Source: Lederbergia citrea (GTDB lineage: Bacteria; Bacillota; Bacilli; Bacillales; Bacillaceae_C). Taken from it: a stretch of DNA of 64,000 nt. A model generated the notes under the pieces. That model ran no database searches. It worked only from the letters and a program-made list of their open reading frames with translations, and was not told where the DNA came from. The position numbers were made by a program, and so were the translations under genes. The stretch is taken from positions 248,001 through 312,000 of the forward strand of contig NZ_JAGYPH010000001.1 of NCBI RefSeq assembly GCF_018343525.1, read 5' to 3'. This document shows, in pieces, positions 55,919 through 64,000 of the stretch. Position 1 is the first letter of the stretch. Each line of letters starts with the position of its first letter.

Positions 55919-57379
55919 ATGAATGAAATTATTATTGATACAAAAACAGAAGAGAAAAGATATGCTGTAAGGGAAAATGGGCTTGTCACGATGTTTTTTG
56001 TCGAGCAGCCGAAAGATCGCTCTGAAATCGGAAATATTTATCTTGGAATTGTAGAAAGTGTAAAAAAAGGGATGAATGCTGCTTTTGTTAATATTGGAAA
56101 AAGCAAGAACGGATTTTTACAGCTGGATCAGCTTCCTGCTTTTATTCATTCCACAGACCCCAATAAAAATAATCTTCCAATCTCAAGCTTTATTAAAGAA
56201 GGAGAGAAGCTCCTCGTTCAGGTGAAAAAAGATGTAACAGGTGCTAAAGGGCCGCTGCTCTCGGCTATTATCGAAATTACTGGTGAAAGAACGGTTTATA
56301 TGCCTGAAGGCAAGTATATTGCAGTGTCCAAGAAGGCTGATGAGGATATAAGGGACAAGTGGAGAGAAATTGCCCAGGATCACCAACGTTCACGAGAGGG
56401 ATTTATCATTAGGACTGAAGCATTTGCAGGAACCGAAAAAGAGTGGATCATTGAAGTAGATCAGTTGAGAAACGAATTCCTAGCCATAGTGAAAAAGAAG
56501 AACGAAGTTAAAGCACCCGCCTTATTATCAGAAAAGACTCGTTTTAACGAAGAATTGGTTCGTGAAATGACTCGCCTTAAAAAGGGAGAAGTCATTTGCA
56601 ATGATCGGTCAGTGCTTGAAAAGCTGAAAAAATACATACAAAATGATTGGGTATTTACTTTGTATCTCGACCGGGAAAATATTTTTTCAAAATATCGGTT
56701 AGATACAGAACTGGCTAATGCACAAAAACAAAGGATATGGCTGAAAAATGGGGCTTATATTGTCATTAATGAGACAGAAGCCGCTGTAGTAATCGATGTG
56801 AATACAGGGAAATTTACTGGTAAACAAGCTGTTTCTGAGACGGTAGTAAAAACAAATATCACCGCAGCGAAGGAAATCGCTAGACAGATACAACTCCGGG
56901 ATTATGGAGGAATGATTTTAATTGATTTTATTGACATGGAGTCAAGAAATGATCGAAAATTGGTCCAGCAAACAGTAGAAAAGGCGCTTAAGCTGGATCC
57001 GAAACAAACACGGGCAGTCGGATTTACCCCACTCGGGATATTTGAAGTTACGAGAAAACGAACAAAGCAGCCTCTTTCCGCGACATTGCAGACGTCTTGT
57101 CAAGTATGCGGCGGCACTGGTAAAGTAGAAAGTCCCGAAACTGCTGCCTTTCGACTAGAGAGGGAGCTATTGGAACTTCCTTTTGCTGAATATGAAGCTG
57201 TATTAATTGATATTGACCGGGAAACAAAGAATGCTTTTTCAGGGGAAAATGATCGCCATCTTATCAAGTTGGAAACATTATTTCATATAAAAATATTTTT
57301 CAAACTAATCGATTCTGCTAAATATGAGTATTCCATCCGCCAATTTGGAACAATAGAAGAGATTCAATTAAAACAATGA
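55919..57379 (+). CDS. rng: Ribonuclease G/E family endoribonuclease
   Basis: The 486-residue protein has an N-terminal S1 RNA-binding domain (IYLGIVESVKKGMNAAFVNIG), the RNase E/G catalytic core with metal-binding aspartates in VVIDVNTGKFTG and GMILIDFIDM, and the zinc-link CQVCGGTGK, which bridges two subunits. It likely processes rRNA and decays mRNA, cutting single-stranded AU-rich sites. B. subtilis 168 lacks an RNase E/G and uses RNase Y and J, so this is an extra activity found in some other Bacillaceae. AAGTGGGTGATC precedes ATG. Confidence 0.93.
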   Translation: MNEIIIDTKTEEKRYAVRENGLVTMFFVEQPKDRSEIGNIYLGIVESVKKGMNAAFVNIGKSKNGFLQLDQLPAFIHSTDPNKNNLPISSFIKEGEKLLVQVKKDVTGAKGPLLSAIIEITGERTVYMPEGKYIAVSKKADEDIRDKWREIAQDHQRSREGFIIRTEAFAGTEKEWIIEVDQLRNEFLAIVKKKNEVKAPALLSEKTRFNEELVREMTRLKKGEVICNDRSVLEKLKKYIQNDWVFTLYLDRENIFSKYRLDTELANAQKQRIWLKNGAYIVINETEAAVVIDVNTGKFTGKQAVSETVVKTNITAAKEIARQIQLRDYGGMILIDFIDMESRNDRKLVQQTVEKALKLDPKQTRAVGFTPLGIFEVTRKRTKQPLSATLQTSCQVCGGTGKVESPETAAFRLERELLELPFAEYEAVLIDIDRETKNAFSGENDRHLIKLETLFHIKIFFKLIDSAKYEYSIRQFGTIEEIQLKQ

Positions 57380-57388
57380 TCCACATGG

Positions 57389-57416
57389 TTGACATGGGAT
57401 GATAGAATATGATAAT
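57389..57416 (+). promoter_or_regulatory. Promoter of the rplU operon
   Basis: TTGACA (57389-57394) and GATAAT (57411-57416) at 16 bases. The leader begins just after it. Confidence 0.65.
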
Positions 57417-57424
57417 ATTTTCAT

Positions 57425-57529
57425 GTTAGTTTGTAGCACCCGTGCTACAACCGCGCAAGTCGGGTTTATAAGATTTTGTTTTAAACAAAACACCCTCACT
57501 TGGCGAGTCTGAGTCTAATAAGGAGGTGC
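57425..57529 (+). promoter_or_regulatory. Ribosomal protein L21 leader RNA
   Basis: The untranslated region ahead of rplU contains the hairpin GTAGCA-CCCG-TGCTAC (57433-57448), the paired segment around CCGCGCAAGTCGGG, and a region ending CTTGGCGAGTCTGAGTCTAATAAGGAGG. This layout is that of the L21 leader of Firmicutes, thought to allow autoregulation by L21. Recognised by position and hairpins, not by a covariance search. Confidence 0.7.
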
Positions 57530-57534
57530 AATGC

Positions 57535-57843
57535 ATGTACGCAATCATTGAAACTGGCGGAAAACAAATTAAAGTTGAAGAAGGCCAGGCAATCTACGTT
57601 GAGAAATTGGATGTAACTGAAGGTGAAACTTTCACTTTTGACAAAGTTCTCTTTGTTGGCGGTGAAGATGTGAAAGTGGGCAGCCCGTTTGTTGAAGGTG
57701 CTACTGTCACAGCTAAAGTTGAAAAACAAGGCCGTCAAAAGAAGCTTGTTGTATTCAAATACAAAGCGAAGAAAAACTACCACAAAAAACAAGGTCATCG
57801 TCAGCCTTACACTAAAGTTGTCGTTGAAAAAATCAACGCGTAA
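57535..57843 (+). CDS. rplU: 50S ribosomal protein L21
   Basis: The 102-residue protein begins [18 protein letters not shown] and ends [19 protein letters not shown], the standard L21 sequence. It binds 23S rRNA in the large subunit. ATG at 57535 has AAGGAGGTG upstream. An ATG at 57526 lies inside the ribosome binding region. Starts the rplU-prp-rpmA operon. Confidence 0.98.
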   Translation: MYAIIETGGKQIKVEEGQAIYVEKLDVTEGETFTFDKVLFVGGEDVKVGSPFVEGATVTAKVEKQGRQKKLVVFKYKAKKNYHKKQGHRQPYTKVVVEKINA

Positions 57844-57852
57844 GCGGCTGCT

Positions 57853-58185
57853 ATGATCCGGGTTCATATTGAACGTACTTTCGATGGGAAGATTGCTTCC
57901 TTCACAATGGAAGGACATGCTGGCTTTGCCGAACACGGACAGGATATTGTTTGTGCAGGTGCATCAGCGGTTGCGTTTGGAAGTGTAAATGCTATTATGG
58001 CCCTTACAGGGGTTGATCCAGACATAGAGCAATCAGAAAGCGGTTTTCTGAAATGTTCATTTCCCGATCAGCTATCAAAGGAAACTTCCGATCAAGTCCA
58101 GCTATTGCTCGAAGCCATGATTGTCTCATTGCAAACGATCGAAAGGGATTATAAAAAGCATATAAAAATATCCTTTAAAAAATAG
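57853..58185 (+). CDS. prp: Ribosomal-processing cysteine protease Prp
   Basis: Removes the N-terminal extension of L27. The 110-residue protein has the catalytic pair histidine 22 and cysteine 34 in GHAGFAEHGQDIVCAG, the signature of the Prp/YsxB family. It lies between rplU and rpmA, the gene for its substrate, with 9 bases to rplU. Corresponds to ysxB. Confidence 0.96.
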   Translation: MIRVHIERTFDGKIASFTMEGHAGFAEHGQDIVCAGASAVAFGSVNAIMALTGVDPDIEQSESGFLKCSFPDQLSKETSDQVQLLLEAMIVSLQTIERDYKKHIKISFKK

Positions 58186-58197
58186 GAGGTGGAACAA

Positions 58198-58488
58198 ATG
58201 CTAAGATTGGATCTTCAATTTTTCGCATCCAAAAAAGGGGTAGGTTCTACTAAGAACGGACGAGATTCACAGTCAAAACGTCTTGGTGCTAAACGTGCAG
58301 ACGGCCAGTTCGTCTCAGGCGGCTCTATCCTATTCCGTCAACGCGGAACAAAAATTCACCCAGGTGAAAACGTAGGACGCGGTAAAGATGACACCCTTTT
58401 TGCAAAAGTTGACGGTGTAGTGCGTTTTGAACGCCTCGGCCGCGACAAGAAAAAAGTAAGTGTTTATCCACAAGCGCTTGAAGCGTAA
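58198..58488 (+). CDS. rpmA: 50S ribosomal protein L27 with cleavable N-terminal extension
   Basis: The 96-residue protein starts [18 protein letters not shown]. The LRLDLQFF extension before ASKKG is the Prp cleavage signal of Firmicutes, so mature L27 begins at the alanine. L27 reaches into the peptidyl transferase centre. ATG at 58198 has TAGGAGGTGG upstream. A GTG at 58189 is part of that site. Confidence 0.98.
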   Translation: MLRLDLQFFASKKGVGSTKNGRDSQSKRLGAKRADGQFVSGGSILFRQRGTKIHPGENVGRGKDDTLFAKVDGVVRFERLGRDKKKVSVYPQALEA

Positions 58489-58492
58489 AGGA

Positions 58493-58527
58493 AAAGCTCT
58501 AACCATTAACGGTTAGGGCTTTTTTTG
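58493..58527 (+). terminator. Terminator after rpmA
   Basis: AAAGCTCTAACC (58493-58504) pairs with GGTTAGGGCTTT (58511-58522) with one G-U pair, then T-run. Confidence 0.92.
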
Positions 58528-58620
58528 TCTTTAAATCAATCTATCATTATCAAAATACTTCATGCACTGGCAATTTCTGATATACTATAATAACGATTGA
58601 AGACGGACTGAGAGGATATA

Positions 58621-59157
58621 ATGATGAATGAAAAGTGTAATATGATTGAAGTTCTTCAGCATACACGCCATGACTGGCTAAACAGACTTCAATTAATTAA
58701 AGGGAATATAGAACTTGGCAAAATTGAACAGGCTAAGCGTATAATAAATGAAATTGTACTGGACACTCAGCACGAAGCAAGACTCACAAACCTTAAACTC
58801 CCGGAATTTGCAAGCATGTTATTAACACATAATTGGAGTGGACATTCATTTCGGATTGAGTATGAAATTGTAGATGATTTGCAGGTCTCTCAATTGGACG
58901 ATAAGCTTTTGGCAAATTGGATGCATCGTTTTTTTCGGGAGCTTGATGATGCTGTTCACCCTCTATATGAAAACCATTTATACATTACGATTGAACCCTT
59001 AGATAATAAAGTCCTTTTTCTTTTTCATTGTAATGGCGTGATAAAAGATTCATCAGCATTGGAACAATGGCTCATATCCGAGCATAGGCATGCTGAGAAA
59101 GTTGAGATTCGAGTAGTAAGCAAATCAGAAATAGTAGTGGAAGCAATTTTTAACTGA
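58621..59157 (+). CDS. spo0B: Sporulation initiation phosphotransferase Spo0B
   Basis: Carries phosphate from Spo0F to Spo0A in the phosphorelay. The 178-residue protein has the four-helix-bundle motif [16 protein letters not shown], where the second histidine (about residue 17) is the phosphorylation site. A degenerate ATPase-like C-terminal domain follows. It is slightly shorter at the N-terminus than B. subtilis Spo0B. Two adjacent ATG codons (58621 and 58624) follow GAGAGG. Followed 22 bases later by obgE. Confidence 0.93.
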   Translation: MMNEKCNMIEVLQHTRHDWLNRLQLIKGNIELGKIEQAKRIINEIVLDTQHEARLTNLKLPEFASMLLTHNWSGHSFRIEYEIVDDLQVSQLDDKLLANWMHRFFRELDDAVHPLYENHLYITIEPLDNKVLFLFHCNGVIKDSSALEQWLISEHRHAEKVEIRVVSKSEIVVEAIFN

Positions 59158-59179
59158 ATGGAATTGGAGTGGGAGCAGT

Positions 59180-60472
59180 ATGTTCGTAGATCAAGTCAAA
59201 ATATTCGTTAAAGGTGGAGACGGCGGCAATGGAATGGTGGCGTTTCGCCGGGAGAAGTATGTACCAATGGGCGGCCCCGCAGGAGGAGATGGTGGGAAAG
59301 GCGCGAGTGTTATATTCGAAGTAGATGAAGGTTTGCGCACGCTCATGGATTTTCGTTATCAGCGTCATTTTAAAGCACAGCGCGGAGAACATGGGATGTC
59401 TAAAAGCCAGCACGGTAAAGGGGCATCAGACCTGATTGTTAAAGTACCACCTGGAACCGTCATATCCGATGATGAGACAAAAGAAGTAATTGCTGATTTG
59501 GTTGAGCATGGCCAGCAAGCTGTCATTGCAAAAGGTGGCAGAGGTGGAAGAGGAAATATTCGTTTTGCAACTCCCGCAAATCCTGCTCCTGAAATTGCAG
59601 AAAATGGAGAGCCGGGTCAAGAAAGAAATGTTATTCTTGAACTAAAAGTGCTTGCCGATGTAGGACTCGTTGGTTTTCCTAGCGTAGGAAAATCGACATT
59701 ACTATCCGTCGTTTCAGCAGCGAAACCAAAAATTGCTGAATACCATTTTACTACGATCGTTCCAAACCTTGGGGTTGTTGAAACCGATGATGGCAGGAGT
59801 TTTGTTATGGCGGACTTGCCGGGGCTAATTGAAGGTGCTCACGAAGGTATCGGTCTTGGCCATCAATTTCTGCGTCATATTGAAAGGACAAGGGTTATTG
59901 TCCATGTCATTGACATGTCGGCAATGGAAGGCAGAGATCCATACGAGGATTATACAACGATCAATCAAGAGCTTCAGGAGTATAATCTGCGCCTGCTGGA
60001 AAGACCGCAAATTATTGTCGCAAATAAAATGGACATGCCCGAAGCCGAGGAAAATCTAACTAAATTTAAAGAGAAGCTTGATGATGATTATCCTGTCTTT
60101 CCGATTTCTGCGATTACAAGACAAGGATTACGTGATTTATTATATGAAATTGCTAACCAGCTTGAGAAAACGCCGGAATTTCCTCTTTATGAAGAAGTGG
60201 AAGAAGACGATACGGTTAACCGAGTTATGTATCGGCATGAAAAAGCCGAGGAGCAGTTCACTATTACTAGAGAGCCTGATGGCAGCTTTATAGTCAGCGG
60301 TGAAAAGCTCGAACGCTTGTTTAAAATGACCGACTTTTCACGTGACGAGTCAGTACGCCGCTTTTCACGCCAGCTAAGATCTATGGGCGTCGACGATGCA
60401 CTAAGAGAGCGCGGAGCCAAAGACGGCGATACGATTAAGTTGCTTGAATTTGAGTTTGAGTTTGTTGATTAG
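59180..60472 (+). CDS. obgE: GTPase Obg/CgtA
   Basis: Essential ribosome-assembly GTPase also linked to stress response and sporulation. The 430-residue protein has the glycine-rich Obg fold ([23 protein letters not shown]), the G domain ([22 protein letters not shown]) and the C-terminal OCT domain ([15 protein letters not shown]). Good GGAGTGGGAG site. Order spo0B-obg-pheB is as in B. subtilis. Confidence 0.97.
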   Translation: MFVDQVKIFVKGGDGGNGMVAFRREKYVPMGGPAGGDGGKGASVIFEVDEGLRTLMDFRYQRHFKAQRGEHGMSKSQHGKGASDLIVKVPPGTVISDDETKEVIADLVEHGQQAVIAKGGRGGRGNIRFATPANPAPEIAENGEPGQERNVILELKVLADVGLVGFPSVGKSTLLSVVSAAKPKIAEYHFTTIVPNLGVVETDDGRSFVMADLPGLIEGAHEGIGLGHQFLRHIERTRVIVHVIDMSAMEGRDPYEDYTTINQELQEYNLRLLERPQIIVANKMDMPEAEENLTKFKEKLDDDYPVFPISAITRQGLRDLLYEIANQLEKTPEFPLYEEVEEDDTVNRVMYRHEKAEEQFTITREPDGSFIVSGEKLERLFKMTDFSRDESVRRFSRQLRSMGVDDALRERGAKDGDTIKLLEFEFEFVD

Positions 60473-60499
60473 TTCTTCTTTCGATTGGGGGAGAGGGTT

Positions 60500-60955
60500 A
60501 TGGCGAAAAGGGAGTATAATAAAAAGTTTTTTTTAGTCAGGGAAGATGTGTTACCTGAAGCCATGAAAAAAACTTTAGAAGCGAAGGAACTCATTGACAG
60601 GGGAAAATCGGAGTCGGTTTGGGATGCTGTACAGCAAGTGGATTTAAGTCGCAGCGCTTTTTATAAGTACCGGGATACCGTCTTTCCATTTCACCGGGTT
60701 GTCAAAGAAAAGATTATTTCTTTGTTTTTTTATCTTGAGGATAAACCCGGTGCTCTATCCAAGCTTCTTGGTATTGTTGCTGCCAACTCATGTAATGTAT
60801 TGACAATCCATCAAACAATACCACTTCAAGGCCGGGCAAACGTCACGCTCTCACTTGATGTAACGGATATGTCAGTGGATTTAGATGAACTGCTTGCTAA
60901 ATTGGGAAGGCTGGAATTTGTGGATAAGGTAGAAGTACTTAGCTCTGGTGGATAA
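60500..60955 (+). CDS. pheB: ACT domain-containing protein PheB
   Basis: The 151-residue protein has an N-terminal helical part ([19 protein letters not shown]) and a C-terminal ACT domain ([22 protein letters not shown]), the amino-acid sensing fold. In B. subtilis it lies directly before pheA (prephenate dehydratase) and its exact role is unclear. Here pheA does not follow; a terminator does. ATG at 60500 has GGGGGAGAGGG upstream. Confidence 0.92.
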   Translation: MAKREYNKKFFLVREDVLPEAMKKTLEAKELIDRGKSESVWDAVQQVDLSRSAFYKYRDTVFPFHRVVKEKIISLFFYLEDKPGALSKLLGIVAANSCNVLTIHQTIPLQGRANVTLSLDVTDMSVDLDELLAKLGRLEFVDKVEVLSSGG

Positions 60956-60965
60956 AAGAGACAGA

Positions 60966-61000
60966 AAAAAGCTGGATTGGCCCTTGGCTTCCAGCTTTTT
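60966..61000. terminator. Bidirectional terminator between pheB and niaR
   Basis: AAAAAGCTGG (60966-60975) pairs with CCAGCTTTTT (60991-61000), with an inner GCC/GGC pair. The A-run and T-run on the two flanks suit converging genes, and it overlaps the niaR stop codon. Confidence 0.88.
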
Positions 61001-61562
61001 ATGTATGTTCATTTTCTTCGTTTTCTTCAATTAATATTCCCGCCACTTTCAAAGCCTCTTCTGCCTTCAAAATAGCTTCTACATTTGGTGCAGCCAATGT
61101 GTGTAGGTGGATGCCGGAAGTTAAATCCGCTAATAAGGAAGCGTTCGTCTTTTTAATTCTACTTAAGAATGATTGGACTTCCTGTCGATTTGAAACCATG
61201 ATCGATGCCGTTAAGTCCCCATAGACAGGGTGTTCTACTTTCACATCTTTTACTGTTACACCATGGTCAACGATAATATTTAATTCTGCCTCTGCCTGGT
61301 CACGCTGATGGAAACAAGCAATCGTCTTTTCTATTACTTCATTTGCACGATGGATCGGCATATACATATACCCTTGACTAGTGGCAATAATCGGTTCATT
61401 ACGTGCTTTTAATAAAGTGATATCCCCAACAATCACTTGGCGGCTAACTTTCGTTTTCTTTGCAAGTGTGCTTCCTGTAATGGGGCTGCTACTCTCCTTT
61501 AAAAGGCTGATTAGCCATTCTCTTCTTTCTTCGCCAAGCAGCTTTTTAGTTTCTTCTTTCAT
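60999..61562 (-). CDS. niaR: NAD biosynthesis repressor NiaR (YrxA), HTH and 3H domain
   Basis: Represses NAD synthesis and niacin uptake genes in response to nicotinic acid. The 187-residue protein has an N-terminal winged helix (PITGSTLAKKTKVSRQVIVGDI) and a 3H small-molecule domain with the three conserved histidine segments (FHQRDQAEAEL, VEHPVYGDL, SGIHLHTLAAP). A good AACGGAGG site precedes ATG on the minus strand. In B. subtilis its neighbours are nifS and nadBCA, which are absent here. Confidence 0.9.
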   Translation of the reverse strand: MKEETKKLLGEERREWLISLLKESSSPITGSTLAKKTKVSRQVIVGDITLLKARNEPIIATSQGYMYMPIHRANEVIEKTIACFHQRDQAEAELNIIVDHGVTVKDVKVEHPVYGDLTASIMVSNRQEVQSFLSRIKKTNASLLADLTSGIHLHTLAAPNVEAILKAEEALKVAGILIEENEENEHT

Positions 61563-61642
61563 TATTTAAACCTCCGTTCAAACATCTCTTCTTAAATCTT
61601 ATCATAAATGAAATATAACTTCCTATTGCACGGAGTCGATAT

Positions 61643-61671
61643 GCATATTTTGTGCTTAGCAGTCATAAGTT
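61643..61671 (+). promoter_or_regulatory. SigE promoter of safA
   Basis: GCATATT (61643-61649), a 14-base spacer and CATAAGTT (61664-61671) match the SigE consensus well. A second -10 like CATACACT at 61706-61713 lacks a well-spaced -35. safA is SigE-dependent in B. subtilis. Confidence 0.65.
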
Positions 61672-61744
61672 TTTGTGAAGATTGTTAGCATTTTGCCTAC
61701 ACATTCATACACTATATGGACTTATGCCTGAGGAGGGGAAATGT

Positions 61745-62776
61745 GTGAAGATCCATATTGCACAAAAAGGAGAAACACTTTGGAAAATCGCTCAAAAATA
61801 TGGCGTTAATTTTGAAGAGTTGAAACAAATGAATGCGCAATTATCCAATCCGGATATGATTATGCCAGGAATGAAAATTAAAGTTCCGAGTGCGGGAGGA
61901 GCAGTGAAAAAAGAAGCCCAGCACCATCATCACCATCATAAACCGCACCATGTTCCAAAAGAAATGCACCACCATAAACCGCACCACGTACCTAAAGAAA
62001 TGCCAAAAGCGGAACATCCATTTATCCAGCACAAGGAAGTCCCAATGCCAGTAACGAAAGAAATTATTAAGGAGAAGCCTTACCCAGTTTATCAGCCAGT
62101 TATGCCACAGCCTTTGCCGGAAATAGATATTAATAATTATTATATGATGAATCAAATGCAGACACAGGTACAACAGCCAATGCCGGTAAAAGAGGAAGTA
62201 AAGGAAGTAAAGGAAGAATATGTAGAAGCTCCAGTAATGCCGCCTGTACAGCCAATGTATAATTACTGTTATCCAGCACAACCTGCCATGCCAATATGCG
62301 ACCCGTGTTATCCATATCCACAGTCATATGCTCAGCCGTTTCCGCATCATATGATGCCACAAGTACAAGGAGCTATGGCGTATCCAATGCCTATGGGGCA
62401 TATGCCAATGGGCCAACCAATGCCAGCCATGCTTCCAGGCATGCCAGTAGGGGAATACCAAACAATGCCTCAACATTGGGAGGAAGAATCATCATCATCT
62501 AGTCATCCGCACATGGGCATGTATCAGCAGCCAATGCACGGCTATCCCGCAATGCCGATGACAATGGGGGCACAAAGTGATTGTGGCTGTAGCGGAAGTA
62601 ATCCTGTAGGTGGTGGGTACTATCCACCGCAAGGAATGTCGCCTTATTCAATGCAACCAGGACAGTACCCTGCTTATAACCCTTATCAATATGGACAAAT
62701 GATGCCAAGTGCTGGCACATATGCTATGCCAGTTCGCAATGATGTTGGAAGTGATAGTGAGGAAGAGGATGAATAA
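61745..62776 (+). CDS. safA: Spore coat morphogenetic protein SafA, His-rich variant
   Basis: SafA sits at the cortex-coat border and organises the inner coat with SpoVID. The 343-residue protein starts MKIHIAQKGETLWKIAQKYG, an N-terminal LysM domain (residues about 1-49). A histidine run and two copies of HHHKPHHVPKEM follow (residues about 63-86). The rest is a low-complexity region rich in P, M, Y and Q with a CGCSG pair near the C-terminus, and ends in an acidic tail. The start is GTG with GAGGAGGGG upstream. Preceded by a SigE-type promoter. It overlaps the next gene by eight bases. Confidence 0.9.
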   Translation: MKIHIAQKGETLWKIAQKYGVNFEELKQMNAQLSNPDMIMPGMKIKVPSAGGAVKKEAQHHHHHHKPHHVPKEMHHHKPHHVPKEMPKAEHPFIQHKEVPMPVTKEIIKEKPYPVYQPVMPQPLPEIDINNYYMMNQMQTQVQQPMPVKEEVKEVKEEYVEAPVMPPVQPMYNYCYPAQPAMPICDPCYPYPQSYAQPFPHHMMPQVQGAMAYPMPMGHMPMGQPMPAMLPGMPVGEYQTMPQHWEEESSSSSHPHMGMYQQPMHGYPAMPMTMGAQSDCGCSGSNPVGGGYYPPQGMSPYSMQPGQYPAYNPYQYGQMMPSAGTYAMPVRNDVGSDSEEEDE

Positions 62777-63743
62777 AAGTTTTATAGAAGAGAGAGACGG
62801 ATTTGACAACCGTCTCCTTCTTTTTCTGAAAAAAAAATCAGGGATACCCTTTATAAATATAAAACGATTAAAACAAAAGGTCTGGCTGTTATCCTCAACG
62901 TATGAAAACTGGATTGCAAAAGAATTTTCCTCAGAATCTAAACTCACAATCCAAATAGCATTTACGAAAGAATTGGTCGATAATGGATTTATTCGTACCT
63001 ATTCATTTCACCCTCAGCGATTTATCGTTGACAATCGTATTTTTGGACTTATCCAATATATTGAACCTGTATCGGAAAATAACTTTCATTACGGAAATGA
63101 TAATCATATATCCGATTCGCTTCAGCTTTTGGCTCACTTTCATGATACGACAAGCAAGTTTACCTCTTCCTTTAAAAATGAAATACCGAACTTTCGCCAA
63201 ATTGGTAAATGGAATAGAAGGTTAATGGATTTTTATTATTCAATGAATGAACATAAACTTAGTCCGGCTTATTCCTATTTACAACAATTTTCCCGCATCG
63301 GGGAGTGGGCGCTCAATAAATTACAAGATGATGAGCTTTTTTTTACGAGCAAACCGCATTGCATTATTCATGGAGATCTGGCGAGTCACAATTTTATTAA
63401 AGGAAAAGATGGCACTCTTTATTTAATCGACTTTGATTTAATCAGCATTGCGCCGTCGCATATTGATCTTTTGCAAATGTGTAACAGAGTCCTTCCAGCG
63501 CTTAATTGGAGCAGCGATCGTTTATTTTCATTAGAACAAATAAGAATCTATAAAGAGACACGACCCTTTCTAGCTGCACTTGTTTTTCCAACAGATATTT
63601 TTAGAGAGTGGAACTATTTTGCAAATAGCACTGCACCAGAACGACAAAGAAGATGGGTTTTTTTGGAGAAATTGATATTTGGTCAATTAAAAGAAAGAAT
63701 GGAGTTTTACAGGACAATGATTGAGAAAGTGGAAGCGATATGA
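62769..63743 (+). CDS. Aminoglycoside phosphotransferase-fold protein coupled to safA
   Basis: The 324-residue protein belongs to the CotS/YsxE-like phosphotransferase family. Unlike YsxE in this window it keeps the catalytic loop HGDLASHNF and the metal-binding LIDFDL, so it may be an active kinase of a small molecule or a coat protein. ATG at 62769 lies within the last codons of safA, with GAGGAAGAGG upstream, giving an eight-base overlap and translational coupling. Co-production with SafA in the mother cell is therefore likely. The substrate is unknown. In B. subtilis safA is followed by coxA instead. Confidence 0.8.
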   Translation: MNKSFIEERDGFDNRLLLFLKKKSGIPFINIKRLKQKVWLLSSTYENWIAKEFSSESKLTIQIAFTKELVDNGFIRTYSFHPQRFIVDNRIFGLIQYIEPVSENNFHYGNDNHISDSLQLLAHFHDTTSKFTSSFKNEIPNFRQIGKWNRRLMDFYYSMNEHKLSPAYSYLQQFSRIGEWALNKLQDDELFFTSKPHCIIHGDLASHNFIKGKDGTLYLIDFDLISIAPSHIDLLQMCNRVLPALNWSSDRLFSLEQIRIYKETRPFLAALVFPTDIFREWNYFANSTAPERQRRWVFLEKLIFGQLKERMEFYRTMIEKVEAI

Positions 63744-63868
63744 GGACGGGCTGTTGTTTATAATCGATTTCGGTATAAAATCGTTAAAGGTGAGAATATG
63801 GATATTCGTGTAAATTTTTGGGCACCCTATAGCTAAGCAAGTCATTTAAAGCTATAGAGGTGATCCAT

Positions 63869-64000
63869 ATGAAATGTATTGTAAAAATGATTATTTCACT
63901 GATGCTACTGTTTAGCTGTTTAAGTCTATTTTATTTTGCTGGGCAACAGCCAACAAGAGCAGATGAAAGGACCCCCTCCAATGCTATTAAAGAGCTTGAT
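63869..64000 (+). CDS. Secreted or membrane-anchored protein, N-terminal fragment
   Basis: The last 44 codons of the window open a new gene with a perfect AGAGGTGATCC ribosome binding site before ATG. The visible part is a signal peptide (MKCIVKMIISLMLLFSCLSL then FYFAG), with likely cleavage around Q-P-T-R-A-D. A cysteine lies in the hydrophobic core (FSCLS) but is not a clear lipobox. The family cannot be recognised from this fragment. The 125-base gap before it holds no other gene. Confidence 0.7.
   Translation, partial: MKCIVKMIISLMLLFSCLSLFYFAGQQPTRADERTPSNAIKELD

Noticed and set aside
61841..62720. Open frames antisense to and out of frame with safA
   Set aside because: They arise from the low-complexity, repeat-rich composition of safA and have no start signals or recognisable domains.
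1..64000. CRISPR arrays, prophage or complete mobile elements
   Set aside because: No regularly spaced direct repeats, integrase, capsid or full transposase genes were seen. The only transposase is the 39-codon remnant at 22878.

Overview
The window is a stretch of chromosome from a spore-forming Bacillaceae bacterium (Bacillus sensu lato). It has a low-to-middle GC content, strong AGGAGG-type ribosome binding sites and frequent TTG/GTG starts. It carries sporulation genes (gerM, lonB, spoVID, ysxE, spoIIB, spoIVFA, spoIVFB, spo0B, safA), and its gene order largely follows the B. subtilis racE-to-safA region. I cannot name the species from sequence alone. The RNase G gene, the type IV pilus operon and the repeat families suggest a relative outside B. 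subtilis 168.

Layout. (1) 1-7970: an accessory carbohydrate-catabolism cluster. It holds the tail of an ABC solute-binding protein, two Gfo/Idh/MocA dehydrogenases, two TIM-barrel sugar isomerase/epimerase-like proteins, a DUF993 aldolase-like protein, a DUF2264 protein and a cupin-AraC regulator on the opposite strand. It sits just upstream of ysmB-racE, where B. subtilis has gerE. (2) 8103-12755: ysmB, racE, gerM, rph, rdgB, ysnB (apparently starting at ATT), then a repeat and tRNA-Arg(TCT). (3) 13461-22588: ysoA and the protein quality-control block tig, clpX, lonB (with a textbook SigF-type promoter), lonA, engB. (4) 22589-23227: repeats and an IS1182-type transposase remnant. (5) 23228-30190: a membrane protein and the haem operon hemAXCDBL. 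(6) 30340-37386: spoVID-ysxE, a small membrane protein, T-box-controlled valS, folC. (7) 37565-47206: a type IV pilus operon bounded by two terminators, with two poorly known genes ahead of pilB, pilT, pilC, pilA, pilD, pilM, pilN, pilO. B. subtilis has only comC at this site. (8) 47317-54065: spoIIB, maf, radC, mreBCD, minCD. (9) 54191-62776: spoIVFA-spoIVFB, rng, rplU-prp-rpmA, spo0B-obgE-pheB, niaR on the minus strand, safA. (10) 62769-64000: a kinase-fold gene translationally coupled to safA, and the start of a secreted protein.

How the genes work together. Cell-wall growth and division (mre, min, maf, radC), protein quality control (tig, clpX, lon), haem synthesis and spore-coat assembly are grouped in conserved operons. 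The two LysM coat-morphogenesis genes, spoVID and safA, are each followed by a kinase-fold gene. The copy after spoVID has lost its catalytic residues and the copy after safA has kept them. The most accessory parts are the sugar cluster, the pilus operon and the palindromic intergenic repeats. No CRISPR array, prophage or complete insertion sequence was seen.
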